Below are positions 33,591 to 42,094 of a DNA stretch of 64,000 bases, piece after piece. The DNA comes from Flavobacterium tegetincola DSM 22377 (GTDB lineage: Bacteria; Bacteroidota; Bacteroidia; Flavobacteriales; Flavobacteriaceae): positions 16,247 through 80,246 of the forward strand of contig NZ_KE384383.1 in assembly GCF_000425485.1 (NCBI RefSeq), read 5' to 3'. Each line of letters starts with the position of its first letter. The stretch's first letter is position 1. The notes under the pieces are model-generated. The model saw only the letters and a list, made by a program, of their open reading frames with translations, was not told the DNA's origin and made no database searches. The translations under genes were made by a program, and so were the position numbers.

Positions 33591-33794
33591 GTTGTCAGTT
33601 GTTAGTTGCTCAATATTGCATTAAATTTTGATAGAAATATCAATATCAAATGGGACGTGGTGAAGTTCAAAAAATATACCAACAAGGATGTAAAGACAGA
33701 TTACTATTTTTTACCATAATCTAAAAATCTAGTGGTAAAAGTATATTCAATTAATTAAAAACGATTTAAAACTGATAACGGTCAACTGACAACT
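33590..33794. repeat. Long-range inverted repeat spanning an intergenic gap
   Basis: AGTTGTCAGTTG (33590-33601) and CAACTGACAACT (33783-33794) are a perfect 12-bp inverted pair flanking 181 bp. The right side is itself a near-tandem string of AACTGATAAC/AACTGACAAC units (33768-33799). The left arm overlaps the stop of the small membrane-protein gene. The interior holds no open frame. Confidence 0.6.
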
Positions 33795-33799
33795 GATAA

Positions 33800-34522
33800 C
33801 TATTTTGCAACAGCAATCTTCTTCTTGTACACAGGTATAAAGTACGTCACTGTATAGTTAAATCCCACTCCAAAATCGCCATCATAGGTTCTGTTGAATC
33901 CAGGAATATACAAGTTGTCAAATTCTCCCGGAGTTTGGTTGCTTACCAATCTATTGGCACGCACCGAAAATCCCACAAAGAAATTATCAAAAACACGTGT
34001 TTTAACACCTGCAACTACTTCAATCCATTGAGCAGATAAGCCGCCGTAGTTTTTGCCCAGTTGCGTATCTGGAACAGCTCCAAAGTACGGATTTGGGTTG
34101 TAGATTTCGTAGCTGTTTAATTGCTGGCTGAAGGAGCTTACGCCGTAACGCAATCCAATGCTAATGATGTTTTCTAAATCAAGCCAGTTTTCGTGTGCAT
34201 TATAATCAAAACCGACTTTAAAATAAGTTCCCTTTGTGGTGAAATTTACCTGATCATCATCAGTGGTTTTGTTTTCATTTCCCAATTCTCCTGCTAAAAA
34301 GTATTTTTTCGTCAAGCGATAATCAGCAACAAGTTCTAAACCTTGATAATCGCTGTCGTATAAAGTACGAGCGATTTTTGATAAATCAGCTCCCACACGA
34401 ATACCGTAGCGTTCGACTTTTGGCGGAACAATTATAGTGTCGCTTTCTTGTGCTTGTATCGAAATACCGCACAAAATCAAAAGTAAACTAGAAATAAATT
34501 TTAACATGTGTTTCGTTTTCAT
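33800..34522 (-). CDS. DUF6048 family outer-membrane barrel
   Basis: A 240-residue protein: signal peptide MKTKHMLKFISSLLLILCGISIQA, then alternating strands ERYGIRVGADLSKIARTLYDSDYQGLELVADYRL and so on to VGFNYTVTYFIPVYKKK. This fits the DUF6048 family, an outer-membrane barrel of unknown role in Bacteroidota. Its start overlaps the end of the upstream lipoprotein gene by 35 bp (20 bp if the second Met at 34507 is used). It forms a pair with DUF6452, and both lie beside rlmD, an order I recall from other flavobacteria. Confidence 0.82.
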   Translation of the reverse strand: MKTKHMLKFISSLLLILCGISIQAQESDTIIVPPKVERYGIRVGADLSKIARTLYDSDYQGLELVADYRLTKKYFLAGELGNENKTTDDDQVNFTTKGTYFKVGFDYNAHENWLDLENIISIGLRYGVSSFSQQLNSYEIYNPNPYFGAVPDTQLGKNYGGLSAQWIEVVAGVKTRVFDNFFVGFSVRANRLVSNQTPGEFDNLYIPGFNRTYDGDFGVGFNYTVTYFIPVYKKKIAVAK

Positions 34523-35030
34523 CGTTGATTTCTGATTGTATTAATTCGATTTTTCGGATCCATTCTCCATCAATTGCTGCAGGATTATTATTTAAAATAA
34601 GAGGCTGTTGCATTGGATTTCCAAACAAATTAAACAGTGCTTTAAAACCACATGCTCTTGAAATATATACATCCGATGTAGTATAATTGATTTCCAATTC
34701 ATCAGTTCTGTCATTGCTACTATCTGCATCTTCTGCGTTCAAAATTAGTTTGAACTTGGTTGAGGTTTCATTTACACGTAAGGGCAAATAAACTACAGTG
34801 TCGTTCCACGTGATTAAACCTGATTCGCTCAGTAGTGGATTGTCTACATCCAAACCATCACCAATAACCTTTAAATTGGTAACATTTCGCGTTAGCGAGA
34901 CATTGTTGATGTCATAGAATTGCACCACCAATCGCGGAGTTGTTGGAGTAGAAGGATCGCAAATATCGTCCTTTTCGCAACCAGCAAAAGCAAAACAGGC
35001 GAACAATAAGGTGGCAATTATTTTTTTCAT
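34488..35030 (-). CDS. DUF6452 family lipoprotein
   Basis: From the ATG at 35030 it encodes 180 residues beginning MKKIIATLLFACFAFAGCEKDDICDP, with the lipobox Cys at 18. The mature domain runs PRLVVQFYDINNVSLTRNVTNLKV to VYISRACGFKALFNL, with Cys residues in ICDP and ACGF. The pattern fits DUF6452, which travels with DUF6048. The two probably form an envelope pair, a lipoprotein with a barrel. An in-frame ATG eight codons upstream is possible but would break the signal peptide layout. Confidence 0.8.
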   Translation of the reverse strand: MKKIIATLLFACFAFAGCEKDDICDPSTPTTPRLVVQFYDINNVSLTRNVTNLKVIGDGLDVDNPLLSESGLITWNDTVVYLPLRVNETSTKFKLILNAEDADSSNDRTDELEINYTTSDVYISRACGFKALFNLFGNPMQQPLILNNNPAAIDGEWIRKIELIQSEINDENETHVKIYF

Positions 35031-35055
35031 TTCGAGATAATGGTTTGATCGCATT

Positions 35056-35088
35056 AAAATGACTTTCCTTGAAAAGAAAAGTCATTTT
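35056..35088 (-). terminator. Probable terminator after rlmD
   Basis: AAAATGACTTT (35056-35066) pairs perfectly with AAAGTCATTTT (35078-35088) around an 11-nt loop. The T run on the minus strand is short. It separates rlmD from the DUF6452/DUF6048 pair. Confidence 0.6.
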
Positions 35089-35100
35089 TAATTTCAGTAT

Positions 35101-36516
35101 TTATTTTCTTCTTTCCAAAAGGACTACGTTTTCCACATGGTGCGTTTGCGGAAACATATCCACAGGACGAACGCGTGTTACGCTGTATTTCTCATCCATT
35201 AGTGCCAAATCACGGGCTTGAGTTGCCGAATTACAACTTACATACACTACTTTTTCAGGAGCGATTTTCATAATTTGTTCAATAACATCTTTATGCATTC
35301 CATCGCGTGGTGGATCCGTGATAATTACGTCTGGCTTTCCGTGTTGCGCAATAAAAGCTTCGTTAAAGACAACTTTCATATCGCCTACGAAAAAGTCGCA
35401 ATTGGTAATTTCATTTCGTTTTGCATTTTCTTTTGCATCGGCAATTGCTTCAGGAACAGCTTCAACACCAATAACTTTTTTCGCTTGACGCGAAACAAAT
35501 TGGGCAATCGTTCCTGTTCCAGTATATAAATCGTAAACAATTTCTTCTCCAGTTAATCCAGCAAAATCGCGTGTAATTTTATACAATTCATACGCTTGTT
35601 CTGAATTGGTTTGGTAAAATGATTTTGCATTAATACTAAAATGCAAGCCTTCCATTTCTTCCAAAATATAGTCACGGCCTTTGTACAAATGTACTTTTTG
35701 GTCGTAAATGGTATCATTTGGCTTGCCGTTAATTACATATTGTAACGAAGTAATCTCTGGAAAACGATCTGCAATAAAGTTCAATAAAAGTTCCCGATTC
35801 TCTTTCTGTTCTTCAAAAAACTGAATCAAAACCATAGTTTCGCCAGTTGAAGCCGTTCGAATCATTAAGGTTCTTAAAAAGCCTTCGTGGTTTCTAGGAT
35901 TGAAAAAAGCTAACTTATTTTCGATAGCAAAAGCACGAATCTCATTCCTGATCGCATTAGAGGGATCTTGCTGCAAATGACATTTTTCAATATTTAAAAT
36001 TTTGTCCCACATTTTTTGAATATGGAAACCCAGTGCATCTTTGTTTTCAAATATTTCGTCGCTGTTCAATTCTTCTTCCGTCATCCAGCGCGCGTTTGAA
36101 AAACCAAATTCCATTTTGTTTCGGTAGAAAAACTGTTCCTTGGAGCCTAAAATAGGTTCAAATTCAGGAATTTCTATTTTTCCAATGCGTTGCAAATGAT
36201 TTTTAACTTCATTTTGTTTGTAATACAACTGCTGATCGTATTTCATGTTTTGCCACTTGCAACCGCCACAAACGCCAAAATGTTGGCATACAGGTTCAGT
36301 TCTGTGCTCTGAAAATTCATGAAAACGAACGGCTTTTCCTTCATAATACGCTTTACGCTTTTTGAAAGTTTGCACATCCACAACATCTCCCGGAACTACA
36401 TTGGGAATAAAAACCACTTTGCCATCAGGCGCTTTGGCTACAGAAACACCCTTGGCGCCTGCATCTAAAACCTTAATGTGGTTGAAAACAATTTTATTGG
36501 TAATTTTTCTAGACAT
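35101..36516 (-). CDS. rlmD: 23S rRNA (uracil-5-)-methyltransferase
   Basis: Makes m5U in 23S rRNA (U1939 in E. coli numbering). The 471-residue enzyme has an N-terminal TRAM RNA-binding domain (about 10-65), an iron-sulfur motif CQHFGVCGGCKWQ (about 77-89, with a fourth Cys near 194), a methyltransferase domain with YDLYTGTGTIAQFVSRQAKKVIGVEAVPEA (about 337-366) and IITDPPRDGMHKDV near 407, and the catalytic Cys in VVYVSCNSATQARDLALM near 436. A -7 box is 4 bp before the ATG, predicting a leaderless message. Confidence 0.93.
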   Translation of the reverse strand: MSRKITNKIVFNHIKVLDAGAKGVSVAKAPDGKVVFIPNVVPGDVVDVQTFKKRKAYYEGKAVRFHEFSEHRTEPVCQHFGVCGGCKWQNMKYDQQLYYKQNEVKNHLQRIGKIEIPEFEPILGSKEQFFYRNKMEFGFSNARWMTEEELNSDEIFENKDALGFHIQKMWDKILNIEKCHLQQDPSNAIRNEIRAFAIENKLAFFNPRNHEGFLRTLMIRTASTGETMVLIQFFEEQKENRELLLNFIADRFPEITSLQYVINGKPNDTIYDQKVHLYKGRDYILEEMEGLHFSINAKSFYQTNSEQAYELYKITRDFAGLTGEEIVYDLYTGTGTIAQFVSRQAKKVIGVEAVPEAIADAKENAKRNEITNCDFFVGDMKVVFNEAFIAQHGKPDVIITDPPRDGMHKDVIEQIMKIAPEKVVYVSCNSATQARDLALMDEKYSVTRVRPVDMFPQTHHVENVVLLERRK

Positions 36517-36520
36517 GGGG

Positions 36521-36528
36521 CAAAAATA
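36521..36528 (-). promoter_or_regulatory. Candidate -7 box touching the rlmD start
   Basis: Minus-strand TATTTTTG ends 4 bp before the ATG at 36516, the same close spacing seen for the GT9 and cysteine desulfurase genes. Confidence 0.45.
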
Positions 36529-36659
36529 AGTTTTTATTAGATTTTAAATTCAAAAATCAAGATAATTTATAAAAATGAAATTTAATTGAACCTACTTTAC
36601 AGTATTTATCCGATTTTTGCGTAGTTTTCAAAAAAAAAAGTAATTAAAAGCACAAGGGC

Positions 36660-37706
36660 ATGAAACTCTATACGCGTCTATCTAAAATCAATTTCTTAAA
36701 AAACCGCTATGCTGCAAAGTTTTTCTTTGTCGCTGTATTTGGACTACTAATTCCAATTGTAGTTTTGCTCTACTTTGTGATTTATTTAAAACGTCATTTA
36801 GCACCATTGGATCTATTTCTCGTTGCTTTACTTATTGTTTTGCTTATTGCAGTGGTACTGTTTTTTCTGTTTAAAGCCTTGTTTTTGCCTGTAATAAAAG
36901 GAGCTTCGGCTTTGGTAGAATATGAAACGACTCTAAAAATGCCTGCTTTACCTGCTGATTTTACGGACGAGCCTGGAATTATTCTTAAAAACATACAATC
37001 TTTGGTTCAAACCAATCAGCGGTTACTTGCCGACAAAAAAGAATTGTGTGATGTATTGACTACCGACTTGCGCGATCAAACCTTGAATACGGAACATCTT
37101 TTAGAAACAATCAACAAGACGACTACCAATGGTGAGGTGAAAAATTTGTCAGTTTTGGCAATGCAATCGGTTCAGCAGCAAATTAATTTTGTAAATACGT
37201 ACGTTGAAATTTTGGCACAAGAAGAAATCATCAATAAGCAACCGATTAAAGTTCGGAAGGTAAACGTTCAAGAACTGCTTGAGGAAGTAAAATTGAAACG
37301 TAAGGCTGCTTTGGAAGAAAAAAATATTCAGCTGACTTTTAGTTTGAAATACGTTAGGATACGACTAAAAGTAAGTAATACTTTGTTTTTACAAGCTTTA
37401 GGCTATTTGGTTGACAATGCAATAAAACATGCACCTGAAAATTCTAAAATTGAAATTACTACGGAGAAACACCGCGGTAGGTTGGTATTGCAAATTAGAG
37501 ATTACGGTATTGGATTTAATGCACGTCAAGCGGAAAAGATTTTTAGTAAATTTCAAACAGTAGAAGCCGAAGAAGCATACAGTCCGATAACGGGCGTGTA
37601 TCTTGCGGGTCAAATTATTGATCGTTTTGGTGGAAGTATCGTTGCAGAAAGTGATGGATTAAATCAAGGAGCAAAATTTATTATAGAACTTAAATTGCAA
37701 CGCTAG
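36660..37706 (+). CDS. Histidine-kinase-like membrane protein lacking the phospho-acceptor His
   Basis: A 348-residue protein with two membrane segments (about 20-43 and 51-77) and almost no periplasmic loop. A DHp-like helical pair (about 120-190) follows, then an HATPase domain with N box VDNAIKHA (251-258), G1 DYGIGF (281-286), F box FSKF (295-298) and a weak G2 (TGVYLAG, 311-317). Where kinases have the H of HDLR-x-P, this protein has T135: TTDLRDQTLN. The ATP site therefore looks intact but the acceptor is missing. It has no response regulator beside it. It may be a pseudokinase, or it may act on a partner's DHp domain. Confidence 0.8.
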   Translation: MKLYTRLSKINFLKNRYAAKFFFVAVFGLLIPIVVLLYFVIYLKRHLAPLDLFLVALLIVLLIAVVLFFLFKALFLPVIKGASALVEYETTLKMPALPADFTDEPGIILKNIQSLVQTNQRLLADKKELCDVLTTDLRDQTLNTEHLLETINKTTTNGEVKNLSVLAMQSVQQQINFVNTYVEILAQEEIINKQPIKVRKVNVQELLEEVKLKRKAALEEKNIQLTFSLKYVRIRLKVSNTLFLQALGYLVDNAIKHAPENSKIEITTEKHRGRLVLQIRDYGIGFNARQAEKIFSKFQTVEAEEAYSPITGVYLAGQIIDRFGGSIVAESDGLNQGAKFIIELKLQR

Positions 37707-37942
37707 ATTTTAAAACTTGACAGTAAGTTATTTAAAATTGTTTTAAGCGGTTTTACGGCTTATCAATTTGTTAAAAGCTTTCTTTAGCCATTTATATAGT
37801 GTATATTGCGGGTCAATTTAGAAAGACATGCATCATTATTTTTATGCTACTTTAAACGCGCTTGCATTTGGACAATTAATATCTTTGTCTCATCTGCATG
37901 ACGACTCCTTCTTAAAAAGTTCTAAAGAGTTTATAAAGTAAG

Positions 37943-37964
37943 CCCTGTCACACCCAAGACAGGG
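37943..37964. repeat. Small hairpin in a 408-bp gene-free gap
   Basis: CCCTGTC (37943-37949) pairs with GACAGGG (37958-37964) around an 8-nt loop. There is no T tract. Nothing else is supported in 37707-38114; there is no open frame or clear promoter box. Confidence 0.4.
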
Positions 37965-38114
37965 AAATCTTCCGATTCCTTTATATATTTAAAATCATCA
38001 ACTGCTTTCAATAGCCTTTTTTATAGCGCTCCATTCTAAACAAAATGTTGTAGAACAGAACACTTTGGGTATTTGTTAAAAAAGCTTTAGAACAGTGATA
38101 CAACAGAACAAAAA

Positions 38115-38504
38115 ATGATACAAGAAGCACAACAAGAAATTTTATTGACTACCGGAATTTATGATTTGATTAAAGATCACGTAAGACGCAAGAAAGCTAC
38201 GCCAGAAGAGGAAGAAGTGCTTTTAAAGCAACTTAAAAAAGCAAAGCAAGTGACTCGGAAAAACCTTCCTATGGATGTGGTAACCGTTGATGCAGAAGTG
38301 ACGATTAAGGACACGCTTACTAATGAAGAAGAAATTTACACCTTTGTAGCACCGGATAAAGCCAAAAGACGCAATAATACAGAGTCTATTTTGAGTACAA
38401 TGGGTCTGGCACTTGTGGGATGCAAAATTGGCGATGTAATCCATTGGAATTTCAATAACCAAGAGAAACAAATGGAAATTATAGCGGTAGAACGATTGGC
38501 ATAA
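38115..38504 (+). CDS. GreA/GreB-like transcription elongation factor
   Basis: A 129-residue protein. The N-terminal part is a single helical region (about 1-50: QQEILLTTGIYDLIKDHVRRKKATPEEEEVLLKQL). The C-terminal part is the Gre FKBP-like domain: VVTVDAEVTIKDTLTNEEEIYTFVAPDKAKRRNNTESILSTMGLALVGCKIGDVIHWNF. This is shorter than GreA (about 158 residues), and I do not see the two-helix coiled-coil with the acidic tip that GreA uses to stimulate RNA cleavage. It may act like Rnk or another Gre-fold protein at the RNA polymerase secondary channel. Confidence 0.75.
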   Translation: MIQEAQQEILLTTGIYDLIKDHVRRKKATPEEEEVLLKQLKKAKQVTRKNLPMDVVTVDAEVTIKDTLTNEEEIYTFVAPDKAKRRNNTESILSTMGLALVGCKIGDVIHWNFNNQEKQMEIIAVERLA

Positions 38505-38522
38505 TTAACTGTTTTCAATAGT

Positions 38523-38562
38523 AAAAAAGTCGGTAGTTTATTCGTAAACTACTGACTTTTTT
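38523..38562 (+). terminator. Strong terminator after the Gre-like gene
   Basis: An 18-bp stem (38523-38540 and 38545-38562) with one G-U pair, loop TTCG, and T6 at the end. It is likely to work in both directions. Confidence 0.92.
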
Positions 38563-39072
38563 GCGTAGAATCCACTTATTATGTCCAACGTAAAGCCGCG
38601 GAATGGTGCTAATTTTTGTTTTTATTGAGTTGACTGCTACCTAATAAAATAATTTGAAATCGTTTTAAAAGTTCTCTAAAATGTTTCCTATACATCAGGT
38701 TTCTCATTAAAGTCTAGAACGAGAATTTCTAAATTTTAGCCATGATTATTTGTAACAAAACACGTTTTTTAATTCATGAGAGTTCCCGTCATTTAGTAGC
38801 TCATCGCCAACAATATTCGGGTGAACTGATGACTAAAAGGGTATTGAAAATCATGTAAAAAACACAATACATTAATGCGGTTTTTCATTGTCCAATGCGT
38901 TTCAAAGCGTGCTAGATATTTTAACATGTTAAATATATGATTTATTTTTTACTGTAGAATAGCTCTCGTTTTTTTTTAAAATCATTCTGATTGTTTACAT
39001 TTTAACCGGAAGGCCTTTTCTTTCCCTTGTTAAACTTCCCCCAAACCATTTCATTAAAAATCTATAAAAGTT
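38563..39072. other. Gene-free stretch, nothing recognised
   Basis: About 510 bp of A+T-rich sequence with many stops in all frames. I see no RNA gene, repeat or recognisable gene remnant. Confidence 0.5.
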
Positions 39073-39080
39073 TAACTTTG
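39073..39080 (+). promoter_or_regulatory. Candidate -7 box for the OsmC-family gene
   Basis: TAACTTTG matches TAnnTTTG, 23 bp before the ATG at 39104. Confidence 0.5.
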
Positions 39081-39103
39081 AGATAATTCAAAAAAAAACT
39101 GTT

Positions 39104-39514
39104 ATGAAAAGAAATGCAACCGCCGTTTGGAAAGGCACATTAAAAGAAGGAAATGGAGTATTAACTACGGATAGTAAGGTTTTGGACAATTCGCAATATT
39201 CGTTTAAAACACGTTTTGAAAATGGTATTGGAACCAATCCAGAAGAATTAATTGCAGCGGCTCATTCAGGCTGTTTTACGATGCAATTGTCAGCATACTT
39301 AACCGAAGCTGGTTTTGAAATTGACACACTTGAAACCGAATGTGCTGTTGATTTTCAAGATAAAAGTGTGGTAGGATCGCATTTGATGGTCAAAGGTAAA
39401 GTAAAGGATATTTCTGCAGAAGATTTTCAAAAGTGGGTGACAAAAGCAGAGGAAACGTGTCCGATTTCTAGATTGTTAGATACAAAAATTACTTCGGAAG
39501 CTACTTTATTATAG
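39104..39514 (+). CDS. OsmC family peroxiredoxin-like protein
   Basis: Reduces organic hydroperoxides with two Cys residues. The 136-residue protein has RFENGIGTNPEELIAAAHSGCFTMQLSAYLTEAGF (about 38-72), with the peroxidatic Cys near residue 58, and EETCPISRLLDTKI with the resolving Cys near 123; both are present, so it should be active. The length is normal for OsmC. It ends before a terminator that overlaps the region upstream of rocD. Confidence 0.92.
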   Translation: MKRNATAVWKGTLKEGNGVLTTDSKVLDNSQYSFKTRFENGIGTNPEELIAAAHSGCFTMQLSAYLTEAGFEIDTLETECAVDFQDKSVVGSHLMVKGKVKDISAEDFQKWVTKAEETCPISRLLDTKITSEATLL

Positions 39515-39532
39515 TTAAGCTTCTCAATAGAT

Positions 39533-39568
39533 AAAATCGCATTGTGTTAAAAGACATGATGCGATTTT
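39533..39568 (+). terminator. Terminator of the OsmC-family gene
   Basis: AAAATCGCAT (39533-39542) pairs with ATGCGATTTT (39559-39568), followed by further T. Its position inside the 5' extension of the rocD frame argues against the longer rocD start at 39544. Confidence 0.8.
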
Positions 39569-39608
39569 TTAAATATATAGAATCGACATTAATTCGTTTA
39601 AATTTTGC

Positions 39609-39616
39609 TAAATTTG
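39609..39616 (+). promoter_or_regulatory. Candidate -7 box for rocD
   Basis: TAAATTTG matches TAnnTTTG and lies 68 bp upstream of the ATG at 39685. Confidence 0.45.
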
Positions 39617-39684
39617 GCACAAATAAGGATGATTTCTCTCCCAAAAGCAGGAATAAAAGCATATTAAGAAAAAATTACACTACA

Positions 39685-40965
39685 ATGGCAGTTTTGGACA
39701 AACGCACTTCGCAAGAAATTATCAATTTAGAAAACAAGTATGGCGCTCACAATTACCATCCACTTCCAGTGGTTTTGAGTAAAGGAGATGGAGTTTACGT
39801 TTGGGATGTAGAAGGAAAAAAGTACTACGATTTCCTTTCTGCGTATTCTGCCGTAAATCAAGGACATTGCCATCCAAAAATTGTTGGAGCAATGACCAAG
39901 CAAGCCGAAACATTGACGCTTACTTCTCGTGCTTTCTTTAACGATCAACTAGGTCCTTACGAAGAGTATTTAACCAGTTATTTTGGTTTTGACAAAGTGT
40001 TGCCAATGAATACGGGTGCTGAAGCTGTGGAAACCGCCTTGAAAATTTGCCGTAAATGGGCTTATGAAGTAAAAGGTATTCCAGAAAACCAAGCATTAAT
40101 AATTGTGGCAGACGGAAATTTCCACGGAAGAACGACTACGATTATTTCATTTTCAAACGATACCAATGCACGAAAAAACTTTGGTCCGTACACGGATGGT
40201 TTTATTTCAATTCCTTATGATAATATTGAAGCGCTAGAAGAAGTTTTAAAAAATAATTCTAATGTTGCAGGATTCTTAGTAGAACCTATTCAAGGAGAAG
40301 CAGGCGTTTATACGCCCGCTAACGACTATATGATGAAAGTGAAAAACTTGTGTAACCAACACAATGTGTTGTTTATGGCAGATGAAATTCAAACAGGTAT
40401 TGCAAGAACCGGATCGCTTCTAGCGGTTTGTGGAGATTGTAATTGTCAGAATGCTTGTGAGCGTCAAGAAACGTATGCAAGACCTGATATGTTGATTTTA
40501 GGGAAAGCCATTTCTGGAGGTGTGTATCCCGTTTCGGCAGTTTTAGCTGATGATGCAATTATGAATGTGATTAAACCAGGTCAACACGGTTCAACATTTG
40601 GTGGAAATCCTGTTGCAGCAGCGGTTGCAATTGCAGCATTGGATGTAGTGAACGACGAGAATTTAGCACAAAACGCAAGAAAATTAGGTAAAATGTTCCG
40701 TGAAAAGATGCAAGATTTTATCAGTACTTCTACCATTGCCACTTTAGTGCGTGGAAAAGGTTTACTAAATGCTGTAGTGATTAACGATACAGAAGACAGC
40801 GATACCGCCTGGAATATTTGTATGCGCTTGAGAGATAACGGCCTTTTGGCTAAACCCACTCACGGAAACATCATTAGATTTGCTCCACCTTTAGTAATGA
40901 ATGAAGAGCAATTATTGGATTGCACCCGAATTATTATTGATACGTTGAAAGAGTTTGAGAAATAG
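39685..40965 (+). CDS. rocD: Ornithine--oxo-acid aminotransferase
   Basis: Transfers the delta-amino group of ornithine to 2-oxoglutarate, linking arginine and proline metabolism. From the ATG at 39685 it has 426 residues. PLP-enzyme motifs: [20 protein letters not shown] (about 110-129), [53 protein letters not shown] and the Schiff-base lysine in [17 protein letters not shown]. Compared with the usual sequence, a Cys-rich insertion [13 protein letters not shown] (about residues 250-262) sits between ARTGSLLAV and the lysine region. From memory this insert is shared by other Bacteroidota. The longer start at 39544 crosses a terminator and is rejected. Confidence 0.93.
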   Translation: MAVLDKRTSQEIINLENKYGAHNYHPLPVVLSKGDGVYVWDVEGKKYYDFLSAYSAVNQGHCHPKIVGAMTKQAETLTLTSRAFFNDQLGPYEEYLTSYFGFDKVLPMNTGAEAVETALKICRKWAYEVKGIPENQALIIVADGNFHGRTTTIISFSNDTNARKNFGPYTDGFISIPYDNIEALEEVLKNNSNVAGFLVEPIQGEAGVYTPANDYMMKVKNLCNQHNVLFMADEIQTGIARTGSLLAVCGDCNCQNACERQETYARPDMLILGKAISGGVYPVSAVLADDAIMNVIKPGQHGSTFGGNPVAAAVAIAALDVVNDENLAQNARKLGKMFREKMQDFISTSTIATLVRGKGLLNAVVINDTEDSDTAWNICMRLRDNGLLAKPTHGNIIRFAPPLVMNEEQLLDCTRIIIDTLKEFEK

Positions 40966-41044
40966 AAAGCGTTGAGAACTGTGACTTAATTCTAAATAAA
41001 CTAAAATGTTTGTTTCATCTTAGGTTTAGATGCATAAAAATAGA

Positions 41045-41075
41045 AAATCCGCTTTACAATTTGTAAAGCGGATTT
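41045..41075. terminator. Bidirectional terminator between rocD and the CCC-motif gene
   Basis: A perfect 15-bp stem (41045-41059 and 41061-41075) followed by T6 on the plus strand and an A run on the other side. Confidence 0.9.
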
Positions 41076-41102
41076 TTTGATAAATATAAAATCTATACAA
41101 GA

Positions 41103-41432
41103 TTACAATCCTTGCATTTCATTCAATCGTTCTTGCAATAAAACAGGGTCATTCATAACAGCCCAGCCAAAGATAGCGATGAAGGCAACTAAAGTAATAA
41201 TTCCAATAATGTTCAGAACTAAACCAATTATTGCTAAAATCCGTCCTGTTTTTAAATTACTGTAATTATCATACATCTCTGAATTTAGAGCGTACAATGC
41301 CATATCTTTCTTAGCCATCACTAATGCAATGATACTAAAAATAATTCCAACGAAGTAAAAGCAGCAACCTAGAATTGACAGAATTCCGAGTACCAAGACA
41401 GCGGTTGCATTAGGTAATTTTTGTTGTTCCAT
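41103..41432 (-). CDS. CCC-motif membrane protein
   Basis: A 109-residue membrane protein with two long hydrophobic segments (about 8-38 and 62-92). The first carries LSILGCCFYFVGIIFSIIAL and matches the small CCC-motif/DUF4190-type family common in Bacteroidota (here GCCF). The loop between is MAKKDMALYALNSEMYDNYSNLKTGR. No function is assigned. It lies 28 bp downstream of the DUF2752 gene on the same strand, a pairing typical of these families. Confidence 0.8.
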   Translation of the reverse strand: MEQQKLPNATAVLVLGILSILGCCFYFVGIIFSIIALVMAKKDMALYALNSEMYDNYSNLKTGRILAIIGLVLNIIGIITLVAFIAIFGWAVMNDPVLLQERLNEMQGL

Positions 41433-41460
41433 AAGTAATAAAAATTTGGTTTAAATTTGA

Positions 41461-41745
41461 TTAATAATTGATTAATTTGTAAAAGTAGGCAATAATCATG
41501 ATAGCTGCGTTTAAAATAGCAATCGGAATGATAAATTTTGTATAATTCCGACTCTTGTCTACAAAATGCAAACCGATTAAAATAAACAAAGGGATTGTGG
41601 TATAAATTGCCGGAAACATAGTAAACGCCTGTGAAAAATCGCCTTGAGCTACCATTACTGTAGCACGCTGCATGCCACAACCCGGACAATCCAGGCCAAA
41701 CAACTTTTTACTCACGCACGGAATCATAAGGTCTTCGACTTCCAA
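41461..41745 (-). CDS. DUF2752 family membrane protein
   Basis: Encodes 94 residues with the DUF2752 signature MIPCVSKKLFGLDCPGCGMQRATVMVAQGDFSQAFTMFPAIY, including the Cys pair CPGCG near residue 20, followed by two further hydrophobic segments. The first credible start is TTG at 41745 (EVEDLMIPC), which keeps the acidic residues usually seen just before the M-P-C motif. The alternative ATG at 41727 gives 88 residues. Function is unknown. It is followed by the CCC-motif gene. Confidence 0.8.
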   Translation of the reverse strand: MEVEDLMIPCVSKKLFGLDCPGCGMQRATVMVAQGDFSQAFTMFPAIYTTIPLFILIGLHFVDKSRNYTKFIIPIAILNAAIMIIAYFYKLINY

Positions 41746-41896
41746 AATTCTTTGTTTACTGCAATTTTACAAAATATTTGTAAACTTTTGTTTTATTAGG
41801 AGATATTATTTTAAAGTTAATTACTTTTGAAGCCTAAATATCCGTTCACAATTGGTTTCTTGTTAAAATCAAACGGAGTTTAAAGCACTATTTGTC

Positions 41897-42094
41897 ATGA
41901 AAAAGTTTTTAATTCCCGCGGTTGTTATTGCAGCTATTGTTTTACTTTATGAACAAAGTCAAGAGGTTCCAAATGTTTACATTAGTGCTGCATCCATTGC
42001 TGTATTTATGTATTTATTGTACAAATTGAATGCAAGAATTCCGCACAAAAATAACGATTCAAATAACTCAAATAACTCAAATGATGTTCAGTAA
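41897..42094 (+). CDS. Small membrane protein upstream of the Smr gene
   Basis: Encodes 65 residues with two hydrophobic segments (about 3-19 and 28-44). The C-terminal tail HKNNDSNNSNNSNDVQ is encoded by near-perfect 9-bp tandem repeats AATAACTCA at 42052-42080. The last 14 bp overlap the Smr gene, so translation is coupled. No family is recognised. Confidence 0.7.
   Translation: MKKFLIPAVVIAAIVLLYEQSQEVPNVYISAASIAVFMYLLYKLNARIPHKNNDSNNSNNSNDVQ

Noticed and set aside
38563..39072. Possible decayed gene or RNA in the longest empty stretch.
   Set aside because: Stops occur in all frames and no stable long structure or conserved motif could be seen by eye.
39544..39684. A 47-residue N-terminal extension of ornithine aminotransferase.
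   Set aside because: It begins inside the OsmC terminator hairpin and spans a promoter box; the normal family N-terminus starts near 39685.
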